DNA of 64,000 bases from Clostridia bacterium (GCA_017547285.1 JAFYQB010000148.1:1-64000); one strand, 5' to 3'. Positions 53,528 to 62,480 are shown, numbered from the stretch's first letter. The notes: generated by a model not told the origin, from the letters alone. Translations and numbers: made by a program.

Positions 53528-53671
53528 TGTTTGTTGTTCGATTAACAGATAAAATTACAATATTAAAAGGAAAACAGATTCCCAGCAGAGAATATATAAT
53601 CTATCTGAAAATCCCCTTACACTTGACAAATAGGCCGCGCAAACCGGTCAATTGAAAGGAAGACAATACAC

Positions 53672-54787
53672 ATGCTTATCAAAAATGCAAAAGCCTTTGT
53701 AAACGGTTCTTTTCAGGAGAATACCGATCTGCTGATCAAAGACGGTAAGATCGCCGAAATCGGCTGCAATCTGTGCGGCTGCAATGAAGACGTGATCGAC
53801 CTGAACGGCGATGTACTGCTGCCCGGCTTCGTTGACGTTCACATTCACGCTTTCATGGGCAAGGATACCATGAACGGCGAAGAAGCCGTACGCCACATGA
53901 GCCGCGAGCTCAAAAAGTTCGGCGTTGCCGCTTTCCTGCCCACAACGATGAGCGCCAGCCCCGAGGATACCTGCAAAGCGCTTGAAGGCATTAAGGCTGT
54001 GATGGACGCTCCTGAGGCTGAAGGCGCGGTCGTGTTGGGCGCTCATATGGAAGCCCCTTTCCTGAACGAGGGCAAGGCCGGTGCACAGCCCAAGCAGTTC
54101 TTTGTACTGCCCACCGAGGAAAACTGGCAGCGCTATACCGGCGGCAATGAAGGCATCGTTCGTCTGATCACTATGGCTCCTGAAAAGGAAGGCGCGCTGG
54201 ATTTCATCACGCGTCTGACCAAGGCAGGAATTACTGTCAGCATCGGCCACACTGGAGCAGATGCCGAAACAGTGCACGCTGCAGCTGATCACGGCGCCAA
54301 CCATATTACCCACACCTTCAACGCTCAGACTCCTCTCAACCACCGTGCTCCTGGCGTTCCCGGTGCTGCCATGGTGGATGAGCGCATTGCCTGCGAGTTC
54401 ATCAGCGATGGCATCCACCTGCATCCCGATATTTGCCGTCTGATCATGCGCTGCAAGGGCAAAGAACTGGCTGTAGCCATCACGGACGCTATGGAAGCCG
54501 CCGGTATGCCCGATGGCAAGTATCAGCTTGGTGGTCAGGACGTATTCGTGAAGGAAGGCGCTGCGCGTCTGGAAGATGGCACGTTGGCTGGCAGCACGCT
54601 GACCATGATCCGCGCATTCCAGAACCTGATGAATTTTGGCGCAACACCCGAAGAAGCCGCAACTATGACCACTTCTACCCCCGCCAAGTCCATCGGCAAC
54701 CAGGAGTACGGCGTTATTAAAGTTGGCTCTCCTGCCGTTTTTGCCCGTTTCACCAAAGAATATGAATTTGTTGGTACCATCGGTTAA
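53672..54787 (+). CDS. nagA: N-acetylglucosamine-6-phosphate deacetylase
   Basis: This 371-residue amidohydrolase deacetylates GlcNAc-6-P to GlcN-6-P. It has LPGFVDVHIHAFMG, GAHMEAPFLNEGKAGAQ, SIGHTGADAE, THTFNAQTPLNHR and the catalytic Asp in AITDAMEAAGMPDG. GAAAGGAAG precedes ATG 53672. No clear promoter was found: TTGACA at 53623 has no -10 partner, while TATAAT at 53595-53600 has no -35 partner. Its product is the substrate of the NagB encoded at 0.5 kb. Confidence 0.96.
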   Translation: MLIKNAKAFVNGSFQENTDLLIKDGKIAEIGCNLCGCNEDVIDLNGDVLLPGFVDVHIHAFMGKDTMNGEEAVRHMSRELKKFGVAAFLPTTMSASPEDTCKALEGIKAVMDAPEAEGAVVLGAHMEAPFLNEGKAGAQPKQFFVLPTEENWQRYTGGNEGIVRLITMAPEKEGALDFITRLTKAGITVSIGHTGADAETVHAAADHGANHITHTFNAQTPLNHRAPGVPGAAMVDERIACEFISDGIHLHPDICRLIMRCKGKELAVAITDAMEAAGMPDGKYQLGGQDVFVKEGAARLEDGTLAGSTLTMIRAFQNLMNFGATPEEAATMTTSTPAKSIGNQEYGVIKVGSPAVFARFTKEYEFVGTIG

Positions 54788-54801
54788 GTTTTGAATATAC
54801 G

Positions 54802-54830
54802 AAAAGAGGATGACATTGTCATCCTCTTTT
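54802..54830 (+). terminator. Terminator of nagA
   Basis: AAAAGAGGATGAC (54802-54814) pairs with GTCATCCTCTTTT (54818-54830), a 13-bp stem with a 3-base loop and terminal T-tract. Confidence 0.92.
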
Positions 54831-54907
54831 TACGTTTCATTTTAATAGGCTAATAATGGCTTCCATTGTTACAACAGATTGCCGTGCACATGCGAACGCT
54901 CCGTGCA

Positions 54908-54945
54908 AATAAAGAACGTCCTGTCTGTCCAGGACGTTCTTTATT
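54908..54945 (-). terminator. Terminator of the motor operon
   Basis: AATAAAGAACGTCCTG (54908-54923) pairs perfectly with CAGGACGTTCTTTATT (54930-54945). The left arm in minus orientation contains the stop codon of the last operon gene. Confidence 0.85.
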
Positions 54946-55432
54946 ATTGACCGTAAACAGTTTTGATATTACCTGAAACACCCCACAAATAGTAAGTCAC
55001 GATCATTTCGCGAATTGGATGTGAATTTTTAGGAGACAGAATCTGAACCTGAACTTCGCCTTCTGATTTCAAATCAAGCGATTTGACTTTCAAATCTGCC
55101 TTCTGTAAAATGTCGCCAGACTGAGGAACAACCTGAAGTTCAATCATATCAATAGGTACAAGACAGTTATTGCGAATACGAACCGTATATGTAAGGTATA
55201 CATATTCGGAAGCATCCGACCACTCATGAGGTTTCTGAAACAAAGTGCCATAGAAGGTTTGCTGCTCTATAGATTGTTTCAGCAAATCCAATTCAGTTTG
55301 CTCCACAGGAATTCCCTGCGCCTGAATATCTACTATCTGTACTTCAGCTGTCAAAAACAGATAACCCACACAACCTGCCATCACCAACAGCAGCGATACA
55401 GACATAATGGCTGCAAATTTAAGTGCTCGCAT
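54944..55432 (-). CDS. Membrane-anchored protein of unknown function, third gene of motor operon
   Basis: This 162-residue protein is not recognised. It has one N-terminal hydrophobic segment (about residues 5-28, SVSLLLVMAGCVGYLFLTAE), which is either a membrane anchor or a signal with MAGC as a poor lipobox. The rest is outside the membrane: a polar helical stretch (QTELDLLKQSIEQQTFYG) and a beta-rich domain with YVYLTYTVRIRNNCLVPIDMIELQVVP. It lies 16 bases after the OmpA-like gene and before a strong terminator, so it is made with the motor proteins and may work with them at the cell surface. Confidence 0.8.
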   Translation of the reverse strand: MRALKFAAIMSVSLLLVMAGCVGYLFLTAEVQIVDIQAQGIPVEQTELDLLKQSIEQQTFYGTLFQKPHEWSDASEYVYLTYTVRIRNNCLVPIDMIELQVVPQSGDILQKADLKVKSLDLKSEGEVQVQILSPKNSHPIREMIVTYYLWGVSGNIKTVYGQ

Positions 55433-55448
55433 TGTCTTTCACCGTCCT

Positions 55449-56591
55449 TCAACGATTATCACTGCTCAATATACGCCTGATTTCATCAATCATTTCAGAA
55501 TCCTTCATGCGGAATTTAAATTCCACTCTGCGCGACGCATCCATATTTACTGTTCCATCCGCATGATAGATAGGATCTGAATAGCTTTTGCCTTTGGCTG
55601 TCAAAATATCGCGCAGCCTGTCCAAATGTGTTTTACTCAACTGCGGCATTTCAAGGCAATAAGTTGCTACACTGAGAGCGCGTTCCTGTGACAGCTCCAG
55701 ATTCACCAAATAGGTACCGGAAGTATCGGTATGGCCTTCAATGATAATTTCTCCCAAATAATCATCGTATTCAGGCTGAAGAAGAACCCCCAGATAAACC
55801 GGAATAAATCGTTCAAGAAACTCCCGTCCGCCTTCTTTGATTGCATTTTTGCCAACATCAAAAAATACTGCGCTTTCCAGAACAATATCGCCTGTATTAG
55901 CATCAACGCTGGCACGCAAATCCGCATTTGAAAGAGCATCCGTTAGTTCTCTTACTATTTGAGTACGAACACCAACCAGATCATCCAGTTTTTTTTGCTG
56001 AAGTTCCATCGCATTTTGTTGTTCCCCAAGCAGCACAGTAGCATCCGCCAACTCCTGCTGCTTGTTTTCAAGTTCCAGATTTGCAGCATTCAATTCTGCC
56101 TCTTTAACAGCAAGCGACTGCTGAGCGGCAAAAATGATCTTCTGCTGTTCTTCCAGCGTAAGTGTCTGATCCGCAAGCAGTCCCTGCTGCTGTTCAAGTT
56201 GATTCCGTGCACTGGCTAATTCGTTTTCTTTGTCAAGAAGTGCGAGTTGCTGCTGCACCAGTTCAGCCTGCTGTTCTTCCAGCGTAGTCTGCTGAGCAGC
56301 AAGGGTCGTTCTCTGTTCATCCAGTGTGGATTGTTGAGCATTCAGCATAAGCCGCTGCTCCTCAAGTGTGCTTTGCTGCTCAGTCAGCGTATTCTGCTGC
56401 ACAGTAAGCAAAGCACTTTGCTCATCCAGTTCAGCGGTTTTGGTTTCCAGCATCAGAAAATACTGATATACACTGTAACAAAGTACCAGAACAAAAAGCA
56501 GCAGCAATGCAGCCATCATATCCGAATAACTGATCCATGCTGCACCGCCATCAGCTTTGCTGCCACGGCGCAAATAACGTTTGCGGCTCAT
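55449..56591 (-). CDS. MotB/ZorB-like protein with OmpA domain
   Basis: This 380-residue protein has a short basic cytoplasmic start, one membrane helix preceded by WISYSDMMAALLLLFVLVL with Asp24 in the place of the ion-carrying Asp of MotB/ZorB, and a coiled coil of about 165 residues rich in Gln. A C-terminal OmpA/MotB peptidoglycan-binding domain follows (about 235-375), with FFDVGKNAI and IIIEGHTDTSG...LS.ERA. It would anchor an ion-driven motor to the cell wall. It lies 11 bases after the MotA-like gene. It is larger than flagellar MotB because of the coiled coil. Confidence 0.88.
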   Translation of the reverse strand: MSRKRYLRRGSKADGGAAWISYSDMMAALLLLFVLVLCYSVYQYFLMLETKTAELDEQSALLTVQQNTLTEQQSTLEEQRLMLNAQQSTLDEQRTTLAAQQTTLEEQQAELVQQQLALLDKENELASARNQLEQQQGLLADQTLTLEEQQKIIFAAQQSLAVKEAELNAANLELENKQQELADATVLLGEQQNAMELQQKKLDDLVGVRTQIVRELTDALSNADLRASVDANTGDIVLESAVFFDVGKNAIKEGGREFLERFIPVYLGVLLQPEYDDYLGEIIIEGHTDTSGTYLVNLELSQERALSVATYCLEMPQLSKTHLDRLRDILTAKGKSYSDPIYHADGTVNMDASRRVEFKFRMKDSEMIDEIRRILSSDNR

Positions 56592-56602
56592 AGCACCCTC
56601 CT

Positions 56603-57811
56603 TTACTGTACATCAGTTTCTTCCTGCTGCACACCATTCAGTTCAACCGTGAGCAGATCAATTGCAACCTGCATGCGGTTTAATGAATCATTCAGACTCT
56701 CCAGCCGCACAGCAAGATGCTGAGCTTCTTCTTCCGCTGTGGAAATATGTGCATGGCGCTTTACGGTTTCTACCTTCAATTCTTCGCTCAACAATTTAAT
56801 CTGCTCGGCAATATCAGACGTAGACTGGCGAATAATCTCCGCATCTCTCGACATGCACTGTGCGGCTGCCATGGTATTGTGCAAATTTCGCTGCGTGTTT
56901 CTCTGGTCTTCCGTAACAGCAGTGATCACTTTGCTCAGATCGCTCATTTGATCTCCCAACGAAGTATTCATTTGCTGTACAAACTGACCAACAATCCTGC
57001 GAACGCCATCCACCTGTTCCCGTGTTGCACATTTGATGAAGGTATCCAAAGATTGGGTAAGCGGCATCATAGCACGAGATAGTGCCATTTCAAGCGAAGC
57101 AGAAACACGGTTTCCGATAGCATCTGCCATCTGCATCAGCCTGGCATCCTCGTCCTGCTTCTGACAAATCATTTGTACTTCCGGCTGAAGCGGGCGCGGC
57201 ATGGCCTGTTCATAGAAGGAGTCTTCAAAATGATCCAGTGCACGCATTGCTCGGCCTGCTGCCATACGATAGAACATATTAAATAAAAGCGAACAGGCAA
57301 TACCAGCCACAGAGGTAGCAAAGGCAAAACGCATGCCACTCAGCAACTGAGGAATACTTTGAATGGTGCCTTCTGCATTCGAAAAATCCACGCTTGTCAA
57401 TCCCTGCATTAAACCCATAAAGGTTCCCAAAATACCCAGCGAAGTAAGCAGTCCGGGAATCAATTCAGCAAGCTGTGCATGACCAGGTTTATCGATTACT
57501 GTTTCTTCGTTGATATATTCGCGTGTATCGCACGGTATACCACGCAAATCCAACTGTGAAGCATTCAGGAGAAACTGCTGCCATTCATTTCGCAATGAAC
57601 GCCCCAAAAAGCGGTTTTCCCTCCATAAGGGCCTTTCACCTCTGGCCATACTTCTTTCCAATTTGAGTACCGCTCGATTCAAAAGAGCAGCATTGCGCAA
57701 AAGCGGATAAATACACTTGCAGAAGCCAACCAGGGTGACAATAACAATTGCGGCATAAACGGCAATTTCAGATAAATTGGCGGTCAGACTGCTGAGCATT
57801 ACAGATTCCAT
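56603..57811 (-). CDS. MotA/TolQ/ExbB-like (ZorA-like) ion channel protein
   Basis: This 402-residue protein has a first hydrophobic helix at about residues 14-34. A MotA/ExbB channel core follows at about 110-190 (ELIPGLLTSLGILGTFMGLM, then MRFAFATSVAGIACSLLFNMF). The cytoplasmic tail is about 210 residues, largely helical and coiled-coil-like (residues 200-400, many Gln, Glu and Met). Flagellar MotA lacks such a tail; ZorA has one. The frame is open to 57874, but ATG 57811 has AGGAGG six bases upstream. No flagellar or chemotaxis genes are nearby. Confidence 0.86.
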   Translation of the reverse strand: MESVMLSSLTANLSEIAVYAAIVIVTLVGFCKCIYPLLRNAALLNRAVLKLERSMARGERPLWRENRFLGRSLRNEWQQFLLNASQLDLRGIPCDTREYINEETVIDKPGHAQLAELIPGLLTSLGILGTFMGLMQGLTSVDFSNAEGTIQSIPQLLSGMRFAFATSVAGIACSLLFNMFYRMAAGRAMRALDHFEDSFYEQAMPRPLQPEVQMICQKQDEDARLMQMADAIGNRVSASLEMALSRAMMPLTQSLDTFIKCATREQVDGVRRIVGQFVQQMNTSLGDQMSDLSKVITAVTEDQRNTQRNLHNTMAAAQCMSRDAEIIRQSTSDIAEQIKLLSEELKVETVKRHAHISTAEEEAQHLAVRLESLNDSLNRMQVAIDLLTVELNGVQQEETDVQ

Positions 57812-57833
57812 ATCGTACCTCCTGGCAGAAGCA

Positions 57834-57862
57834 AATGATAAATATATACAATTTAATTGTAA
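57834..57862 (-). promoter_or_regulatory. Possible promoter and palindrome upstream of the motor operon
   Basis: A 15-base palindrome TACAATT-T-AATTGTA (57847-57861) overlaps a possible -35 TTACAA (57862-57857), spaced 16 bases from TATCAT (57840-57835) on the minus strand. The promoter match is weak; the palindrome is exact. Confidence 0.4.
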
Positions 57863-57931
57863 CCTTTTTTTCATCTTTTGTAAATACTAATGGAATCAAT
57901 CCGGAATGTACAGCGTTCTTAAACAATGTAA

Positions 57932-57961
57932 AAAGATCCGGAGCTTATGCTCCGGATCTTT
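57932..57961 (-). terminator. Terminator of the hydrogenase operon
   Basis: AAAGATCCGGAGC (57932-57944) pairs perfectly with GCTCCGGATCTTT (57949-57961); TTTTTAC follows on the minus strand. Confidence 0.94.
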
Positions 57962-57973
57962 AGAAGTATGAGC

Positions 57974-59716
57974 TTACTTGTACAGCTCACGCTTGGCGTA
58001 AGTGGTGTGCAGCAGCTCATGAGCCTTGTGGCTGTTGGGCTCGCCAAGGAAATCAGCGTAGATCGCCTTGATTTCGGGGTTCTCGTGGCTCTTGCGGAGG
58101 GTCTTGGACTCGTCCTCAGAGTAGAGAGCCTTGGCACGCTCGGCGCGAATATCCACCCAGTTACGAACCTGAGCGGTAACGATGGGCTGACCACCGCCAT
58201 TGACGCAACCGCCGGGACAACCCATGACCTCGATGAAGTGATAGGTCTTCTCGCCATTCTTGATGCTATCCAGCAGCTCGGCAGCCTTGCCGGTAGAAGA
58301 GCAAACAGCAACGTTCACATCCAGGTCGCCAACCTTTACAGTGGCTTCCTTGATGCCTTCCATGCCGCGAACAGCGTGGAAGTTCACGTCCTTCAGTTCT
58401 TCGCCGGTCAGAACTTCGTAAGCGGTACGCAGGGCAGCTTCCATAACACCGCCGGTTACGCCGAAGATAACGGCAGCGCCGGTGGACTCGCCCATCAGCT
58501 TGTCGAAGTTTTCTTCGGGCAGGTTGGCGAAGTCAATGCCAGCTTCCTTGATCATGCGAGCCAGCTCGCGAGTGGTGATAACCATATCAACATCGGCCAG
58601 ACCGTCGTGACCCAGCTCAGGACGCTTGGCCTCGAACTTCTTGGCGGTACAGGGCATCACAGACACAACAACGATGTCCTTGGGATCTACGCCAGCCTTC
58701 TCGGCATAGTAGGTCTTGATCATCGCGCCGGCCATCTCGTGAGGAGACTTGCAGGAGCTCAGGTTGGGGATGAACTCGGGATAATAGTGCTCGCAGAACT
58801 TGATCCAGCCGGGAGAGCAGCTGGTGATCATGGGCAGGACGCCGCCGTTCTTCACACGGTCGATCAGCTCATAGCCTTCTTCCATGATGGTCAGGTCAGC
58901 AGCAAAGTCAGTGTCGAACACCTTGTCAAAGCCCAGACGCTTCATAGCGGAAACCATCTTGCCGGTTACGCTGGTGCCCATTTCGAAGCCGAATTCCTCG
59001 CCCAGAGCGGCGCGGACAGCGGGAGCGGGCTGCACAACAACATGCTTGGTGGGATCAGCCAGAACGTCCCAAACTTCCTTGGTCTCGTCCTTTTCAGTCA
59101 GAGCGCCTACGGGGCAAACAGCGATACACTGACCGCAGTTGATACAAGCCATGGAGGCCAGATCCTTGTCCCAGGGGCTGGCGATAGCGGTCTTGAAACC
59201 ACGCATCATAGCGCCGATAACGCCGACCTTCTGGTTCTTACAGGCGCCAACGCAGCGACGGCACAGGATACACTTGTTGTTGTCGCGCACGATGGAGGTG
59301 GAAGACAGATCGAGGGGATACTCGTTCTGAGCGCCTGCAAAACGATCGCCGTTTTCTACGCCCAGATCCAGGCACAGCTTCTGCAGTTCGCAATTCTGGC
59401 TGCGGGGGCAGGAGAGGCACTTCTTGTCGTGGTTGCTCAGGATCAGCTCCAGGTTGAGCTTACGGGCAGCACGCACAGCAGGAGTGTTGGTCTTAACAAC
59501 CATGTTGGGGGTTACGGGCAGAACGCAGGCAGCCTGCAGGGTGCGGGCGCCGGTATCAACCACACAGAGACGGCAGTTGCCGGTCTCGTTGATATCCTTC
59601 AGATAGCAGAGCGTGGGGATGTTCACATTGGCCTTGCGAGCAGCTTCCAGCACAGTAGTACCGGCAGGAACCTCAACCTTCACGCCGTCAATTGTAAGCG
59701 GAATCATCTGTTCCAT
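57974..59716 (-). CDS. hydA: [FeFe] hydrogenase catalytic subunit HydA
   Basis: This 580-residue enzyme has an N-terminal [2Fe-2S] domain, a His-Cys cluster region (CLSCPRSQNCELQKLC), two [4Fe-4S] sites (CILCRRCVGACKNQ and CINCGQCIAVCP) and the H-cluster motifs L1 TSCSPGWIKF (near 298), L2 MPCTAKKFE and L3 EVMGCPGGCVNGGGQP (near 500). It makes or splits H2 in the cytoplasm. With HydB and HydC upstream it belongs to the trimeric NAD- and ferredoxin-linked type. It is the last gene of the operon. Confidence 0.97.
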   Translation of the reverse strand: MEQMIPLTIDGVKVEVPAGTTVLEAARKANVNIPTLCYLKDINETGNCRLCVVDTGARTLQAACVLPVTPNMVVKTNTPAVRAARKLNLELILSNHDKKCLSCPRSQNCELQKLCLDLGVENGDRFAGAQNEYPLDLSSTSIVRDNNKCILCRRCVGACKNQKVGVIGAMMRGFKTAIASPWDKDLASMACINCGQCIAVCPVGALTEKDETKEVWDVLADPTKHVVVQPAPAVRAALGEEFGFEMGTSVTGKMVSAMKRLGFDKVFDTDFAADLTIMEEGYELIDRVKNGGVLPMITSCSPGWIKFCEHYYPEFIPNLSSCKSPHEMAGAMIKTYYAEKAGVDPKDIVVVSVMPCTAKKFEAKRPELGHDGLADVDMVITTRELARMIKEAGIDFANLPEENFDKLMGESTGAAVIFGVTGGVMEAALRTAYEVLTGEELKDVNFHAVRGMEGIKEATVKVGDLDVNVAVCSSTGKAAELLDSIKNGEKTYHFIEVMGCPGGCVNGGGQPIVTAQVRNWVDIRAERAKALYSEDESKTLRKSHENPEIKAIYADFLGEPNSHKAHELLHTTYAKRELYK

Positions 59717-59735
59717 GTTCGTTCCTCCTTAGGCG

Positions 59736-61529
59736 TTAGTTCTTAACGATGGCGCCAAAGCGGCACTTCTCCATGCAGGAACCGCACTTGATACACTTGG
59801 TGGTATCGATGTGGTGCATTTCCTTCACGCTGCCGGTGATGGCGTTAACGGGGCAGACACGGGCACAAGCGGTACAGCCGCGGCACTTGTCAGTGATCTC
59901 GTAGTTGAGCAGCTTCTGGCAGTGATGCGCGGGGCAACGCTTCTCCTTGATGTGAGCCTCATACTCGCTGCGGAAGTACTTGAGGGTGGACAGAACGGGG
60001 TTGGGAGCAGTCTGACCCAGGCCGCACAGAGCGGTGGACTTGATGTTGTTGGCCAGAGCTTCCAGCTTTTCAATATCGCCTTCCTCGCCCTTACCCTCGG
60101 TGATGCGTTCCAGGATCTCCAGCATGCGCTTGGTGCCGATACGGCAGGGAGTGCACTTGCCGCAGCTTTCGTCTACGGTGAAGTCCAGGAAGAAACGGGC
60201 GATGTCAACCATACAGTTGTCTTCGTCCATAACGATCATACCGCCGGAACCCATCATGGAGCCGATGGAGGTCAGGGAGTCGTAGTCGATGGCGATGTCG
60301 AGGTGCTCAGCGGGGATGCAGCCGCCGGAGGGACCACCGGTCTGAACAGCCTTAAAGGCCTTGCCGTTGGGAATGCCGCCGCCGATCTTATAGATAACGT
60401 CGCGCAGGGGGGTGCCCATGGGAACTTCGACCAGACCAGTATTGTTGATCTTGCCGCCCAGAGCGAATACCTTGGTACCGCTGTTGCCAGGAGTACCGAT
60501 GCTCTTGAACCAATCAGCGCCCTTGTTGATAATAAGGGGGATGTTGGCGTAGGTTTCAACGTTGTTGATGTTGCTGGGCTTGTCGAACAGACCACGCACA
60601 GCGGGGAACGGAGGCTTGGGAGTGGGCTCGCCGCGGCCGCCTTCGATGGAACGCATCAGAGCGGTTTCTTCGCCGCAGACGAAGGCGCCGGCGCCCAGAC
60701 GGATGTACATATCAAAGTCGAAGCCGGAACCAAAAATGTTCTTGCCCAGCAGGCCGTATTCGCGGGCCTGATCGATAGCCAGCTGCAGACGCTTAACAGC
60801 GATGGGATACTCGGCACGAACGTACACATAGCCTTCGGTAGCGCCGATGGCGTAGCCGCCGATTGCCATAGCTTCGATGACGGAGTGGGGATCGCCTTCC
60901 AGGATAGAGCGGTCCATGAACGCGCCGGGATCGCCCTCGTCAGCGTTACAGATGATGTACTTCTGGTCAGCCTTGGAAGCAGCCGCGAACTGCCACTTCT
61001 TGCCGGTGGGGAAACCGCCGCCGCCACGACCGCGCAGACCGGAGTCGATCATTTCCTTGATAACGTCTTCAGGCTTCCACTCGGTCAGAACCTTAGCCAG
61101 AGCCTTGTAGCCGTCAAAGGCGATGTATTCATCAATGTTCTCAGGGTCAATAACGCCGCAGTTGCGAAGAGCAAGACGCATCTGGGGACGGTAGAAATCG
61201 ATGTTTTCCAGAGTGGCATGCTGTTCTTCCTCAGCAGCCTTCTCCTTGTAAACGAGGTGCTGAACGGTACGGCCCTTGAGCAGATGCTCGGAGACGATTT
61301 CGTCAACATCCTCAACGCGGATGCGGCTGTAGAAAGTGCCTTCGGGATATACAATAACAACAGGGCCAGCTTCGCAAAGACCGAAGCAGCCGGTGCGGAT
61401 AACCTTAACTTCCTTGTCCAGACCGTTCTTGGCAATCTGTTCTTCAAAACGGGCAATCAGTTCAGCAGAGCCGCTCGAAGTACAGCCAGTACCGCCGCAG
61501 ACAAGTACATGTGCGCGAAAAAGATCCAT
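59736..61529 (-). CDS. hydB: NuoF-like hydrogenase subunit HydB
   Basis: This 597-residue subunit has three parts. First is an N-terminal thioredoxin-like [2Fe-2S] domain (CGGTGCTSSG, CFGLCEAGP). Second is a NuoF core with FMN and NADH sites (LRGRGGGGFPTGKKW, CNADEGDPGAFMDR) and the [4Fe-4S] motif ESCGKCTPCRIG. Third is a C-terminal pair of [4Fe-4S] clusters (CRGCTACARVCP, CIKCGSCMEKC). It passes electrons among NADH, ferredoxin and HydA. GGAGGAA precedes the ATG; hydA starts 19 bases after its stop. Confidence 0.96.
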   Translation of the reverse strand: MDLFRAHVLVCGGTGCTSSGSAELIARFEEQIAKNGLDKEVKVIRTGCFGLCEAGPVVIVYPEGTFYSRIRVEDVDEIVSEHLLKGRTVQHLVYKEKAAEEEQHATLENIDFYRPQMRLALRNCGVIDPENIDEYIAFDGYKALAKVLTEWKPEDVIKEMIDSGLRGRGGGGFPTGKKWQFAAASKADQKYIICNADEGDPGAFMDRSILEGDPHSVIEAMAIGGYAIGATEGYVYVRAEYPIAVKRLQLAIDQAREYGLLGKNIFGSGFDFDMYIRLGAGAFVCGEETALMRSIEGGRGEPTPKPPFPAVRGLFDKPSNINNVETYANIPLIINKGADWFKSIGTPGNSGTKVFALGGKINNTGLVEVPMGTPLRDVIYKIGGGIPNGKAFKAVQTGGPSGGCIPAEHLDIAIDYDSLTSIGSMMGSGGMIVMDEDNCMVDIARFFLDFTVDESCGKCTPCRIGTKRMLEILERITEGKGEEGDIEKLEALANNIKSTALCGLGQTAPNPVLSTLKYFRSEYEAHIKEKRCPAHHCQKLLNYEITDKCRGCTACARVCPVNAITGSVKEMHHIDTTKCIKCGSCMEKCRFGAIVKN

Positions 61530-61550
61530 GTTCGTTCCTCCTTAGCAGTC

Positions 61551-61925
61551 TTATTTGCCTTCGGCAGCGCCGATGGTATATTCCTGAACAGGACGGCCGT
61601 TGACGATGTGCTCGGCAACAATGCGGGAAACCATATCAGGATTGACCTTTACGTAGGTAACCTTTTCCTTGCCGGGCATGATCACGTCCAGCATGGGCTC
61701 CAGACGGCACATGCCGATGCAGCCGGTCTGAGAAACGGTCACGTTCTGCAGATTGCGCTTCTGGACTTCTTCCACGAACTTGAGCATTACAGGACGGGCA
61801 CCGGCAGCGATGCCGCAGGTAGCCATGCCGACCACGATACGCACAGCGTCGTCGCCTTCCTTGCGCATAGCCACCTTTTCAAGAGTCTTTGCGCGGATCG
61901 CTTCCAATTCAGCCAGAGACTTCAT
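61551..61925 (-). CDS. Thioredoxin-like [2Fe-2S] ferredoxin domain protein
   Basis: This 124-residue protein has the four-cysteine pattern of thioredoxin-like [2Fe-2S] domains: ATCGIAAGA near residue 37 and QTGCIGMCRLEP near 70. It resembles the N-terminal domain of HydB as a free protein and is a common member of hydrogenase operons of this type, where it probably carries electrons. The first 30 residues are a charged helix (ELEAIRAKTLEKVAMRKEG). It starts three bases after the HATPase gene. Confidence 0.92.
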   Translation of the reverse strand: MKSLAELEAIRAKTLEKVAMRKEGDDAVRIVVGMATCGIAAGARPVMLKFVEEVQKRNLQNVTVSQTGCIGMCRLEPMLDVIMPGKEKVTYVKVNPDMVSRIVAEHIVNGRPVQEYTIGAAEGK

Positions 61926-61928
61926 AAA

Positions 61929-62477
61929 TCAGGACACCTCCAAAATCGGTTTGAATTCTTCTTCGATGCTTTCCTTCATCCAGGCAATCACATCCGGCTC
62001 GTTCAGCGGCACGCCGCCAAGAACTTCACGCAGCTGGCGGGTGTCAAAACTCGCTTCCGCAGTCGGAGAAGTTGCCTGAAACAGAAATTCGGGTTGATCA
62101 GGATTGAGCATGACCAGTGTAAGCAGCGAATCGCAAATATCCCCCATGGGAATACAATCGATGTTTCGGGTATCAAAGCTGGCGTGTATAGTAGTACCGA
62201 CACCCACTTCACTTTCTATGCCAAAGTCTCCCCCGCACATTTCCGCGCTCTGCTTCAGCATCGGAATTCCCAGACCAACCTTGCGGGTGGTTCGGGACGT
62301 AGTAAAGGGATCCGTAACACGGGAAAGGAATTCAGGCGTCATGCCGCAGCCATCATCCTGAACGGAAAAAACAAGCTTGCCGTTTCCGTCCATTACAAAA
62401 GCAACGGCCACCAGTTTCGCTTTCGCTTTGATACTGTTCTGGGCAATATCCAGAACATGCATGCTCAGATCACGCAT
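61929..62477 (-). CDS. HATPase-domain (histidine-kinase-like ATPase) protein
   Basis: This 182-residue protein has a GHKL ATPase domain (about residues 1-105): N box DIAQNSIKAKA, G1 DDGCGM, and GLGIPMLKQSAEMCGG as G2. There is no sensor, dimerisation helix or phosphorylatable His, so it is not a full sensor kinase. The C-terminal 75 residues are unassigned. It is a regular but unexplained member of HydABC-type operons, possibly regulating or assembling the complex. It lies three bases after hydC. Confidence 0.88.
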   Translation of the reverse strand: MRDLSMHVLDIAQNSIKAKAKLVAVAFVMDGNGKLVFSVQDDGCGMTPEFLSRVTDPFTTSRTTRKVGLGIPMLKQSAEMCGGDFGIESEVGVGTTIHASFDTRNIDCIPMGDICDSLLTLVMLNPDQPEFLFQATSPTAEASFDTRQLREVLGGVPLNEPDVIAWMKESIEEEFKPILEVS

Positions 62478-62480
62478 GGT

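Noticed and set aside
54944-57811. A complete Zorya defence system
   Set aside because: No ZorC, ZorD or ZorE homologue lies next to the motor pair; the flanks are nagA and the hydrogenase operon. Only the motor half is supported, so canonical Zorya was not called.
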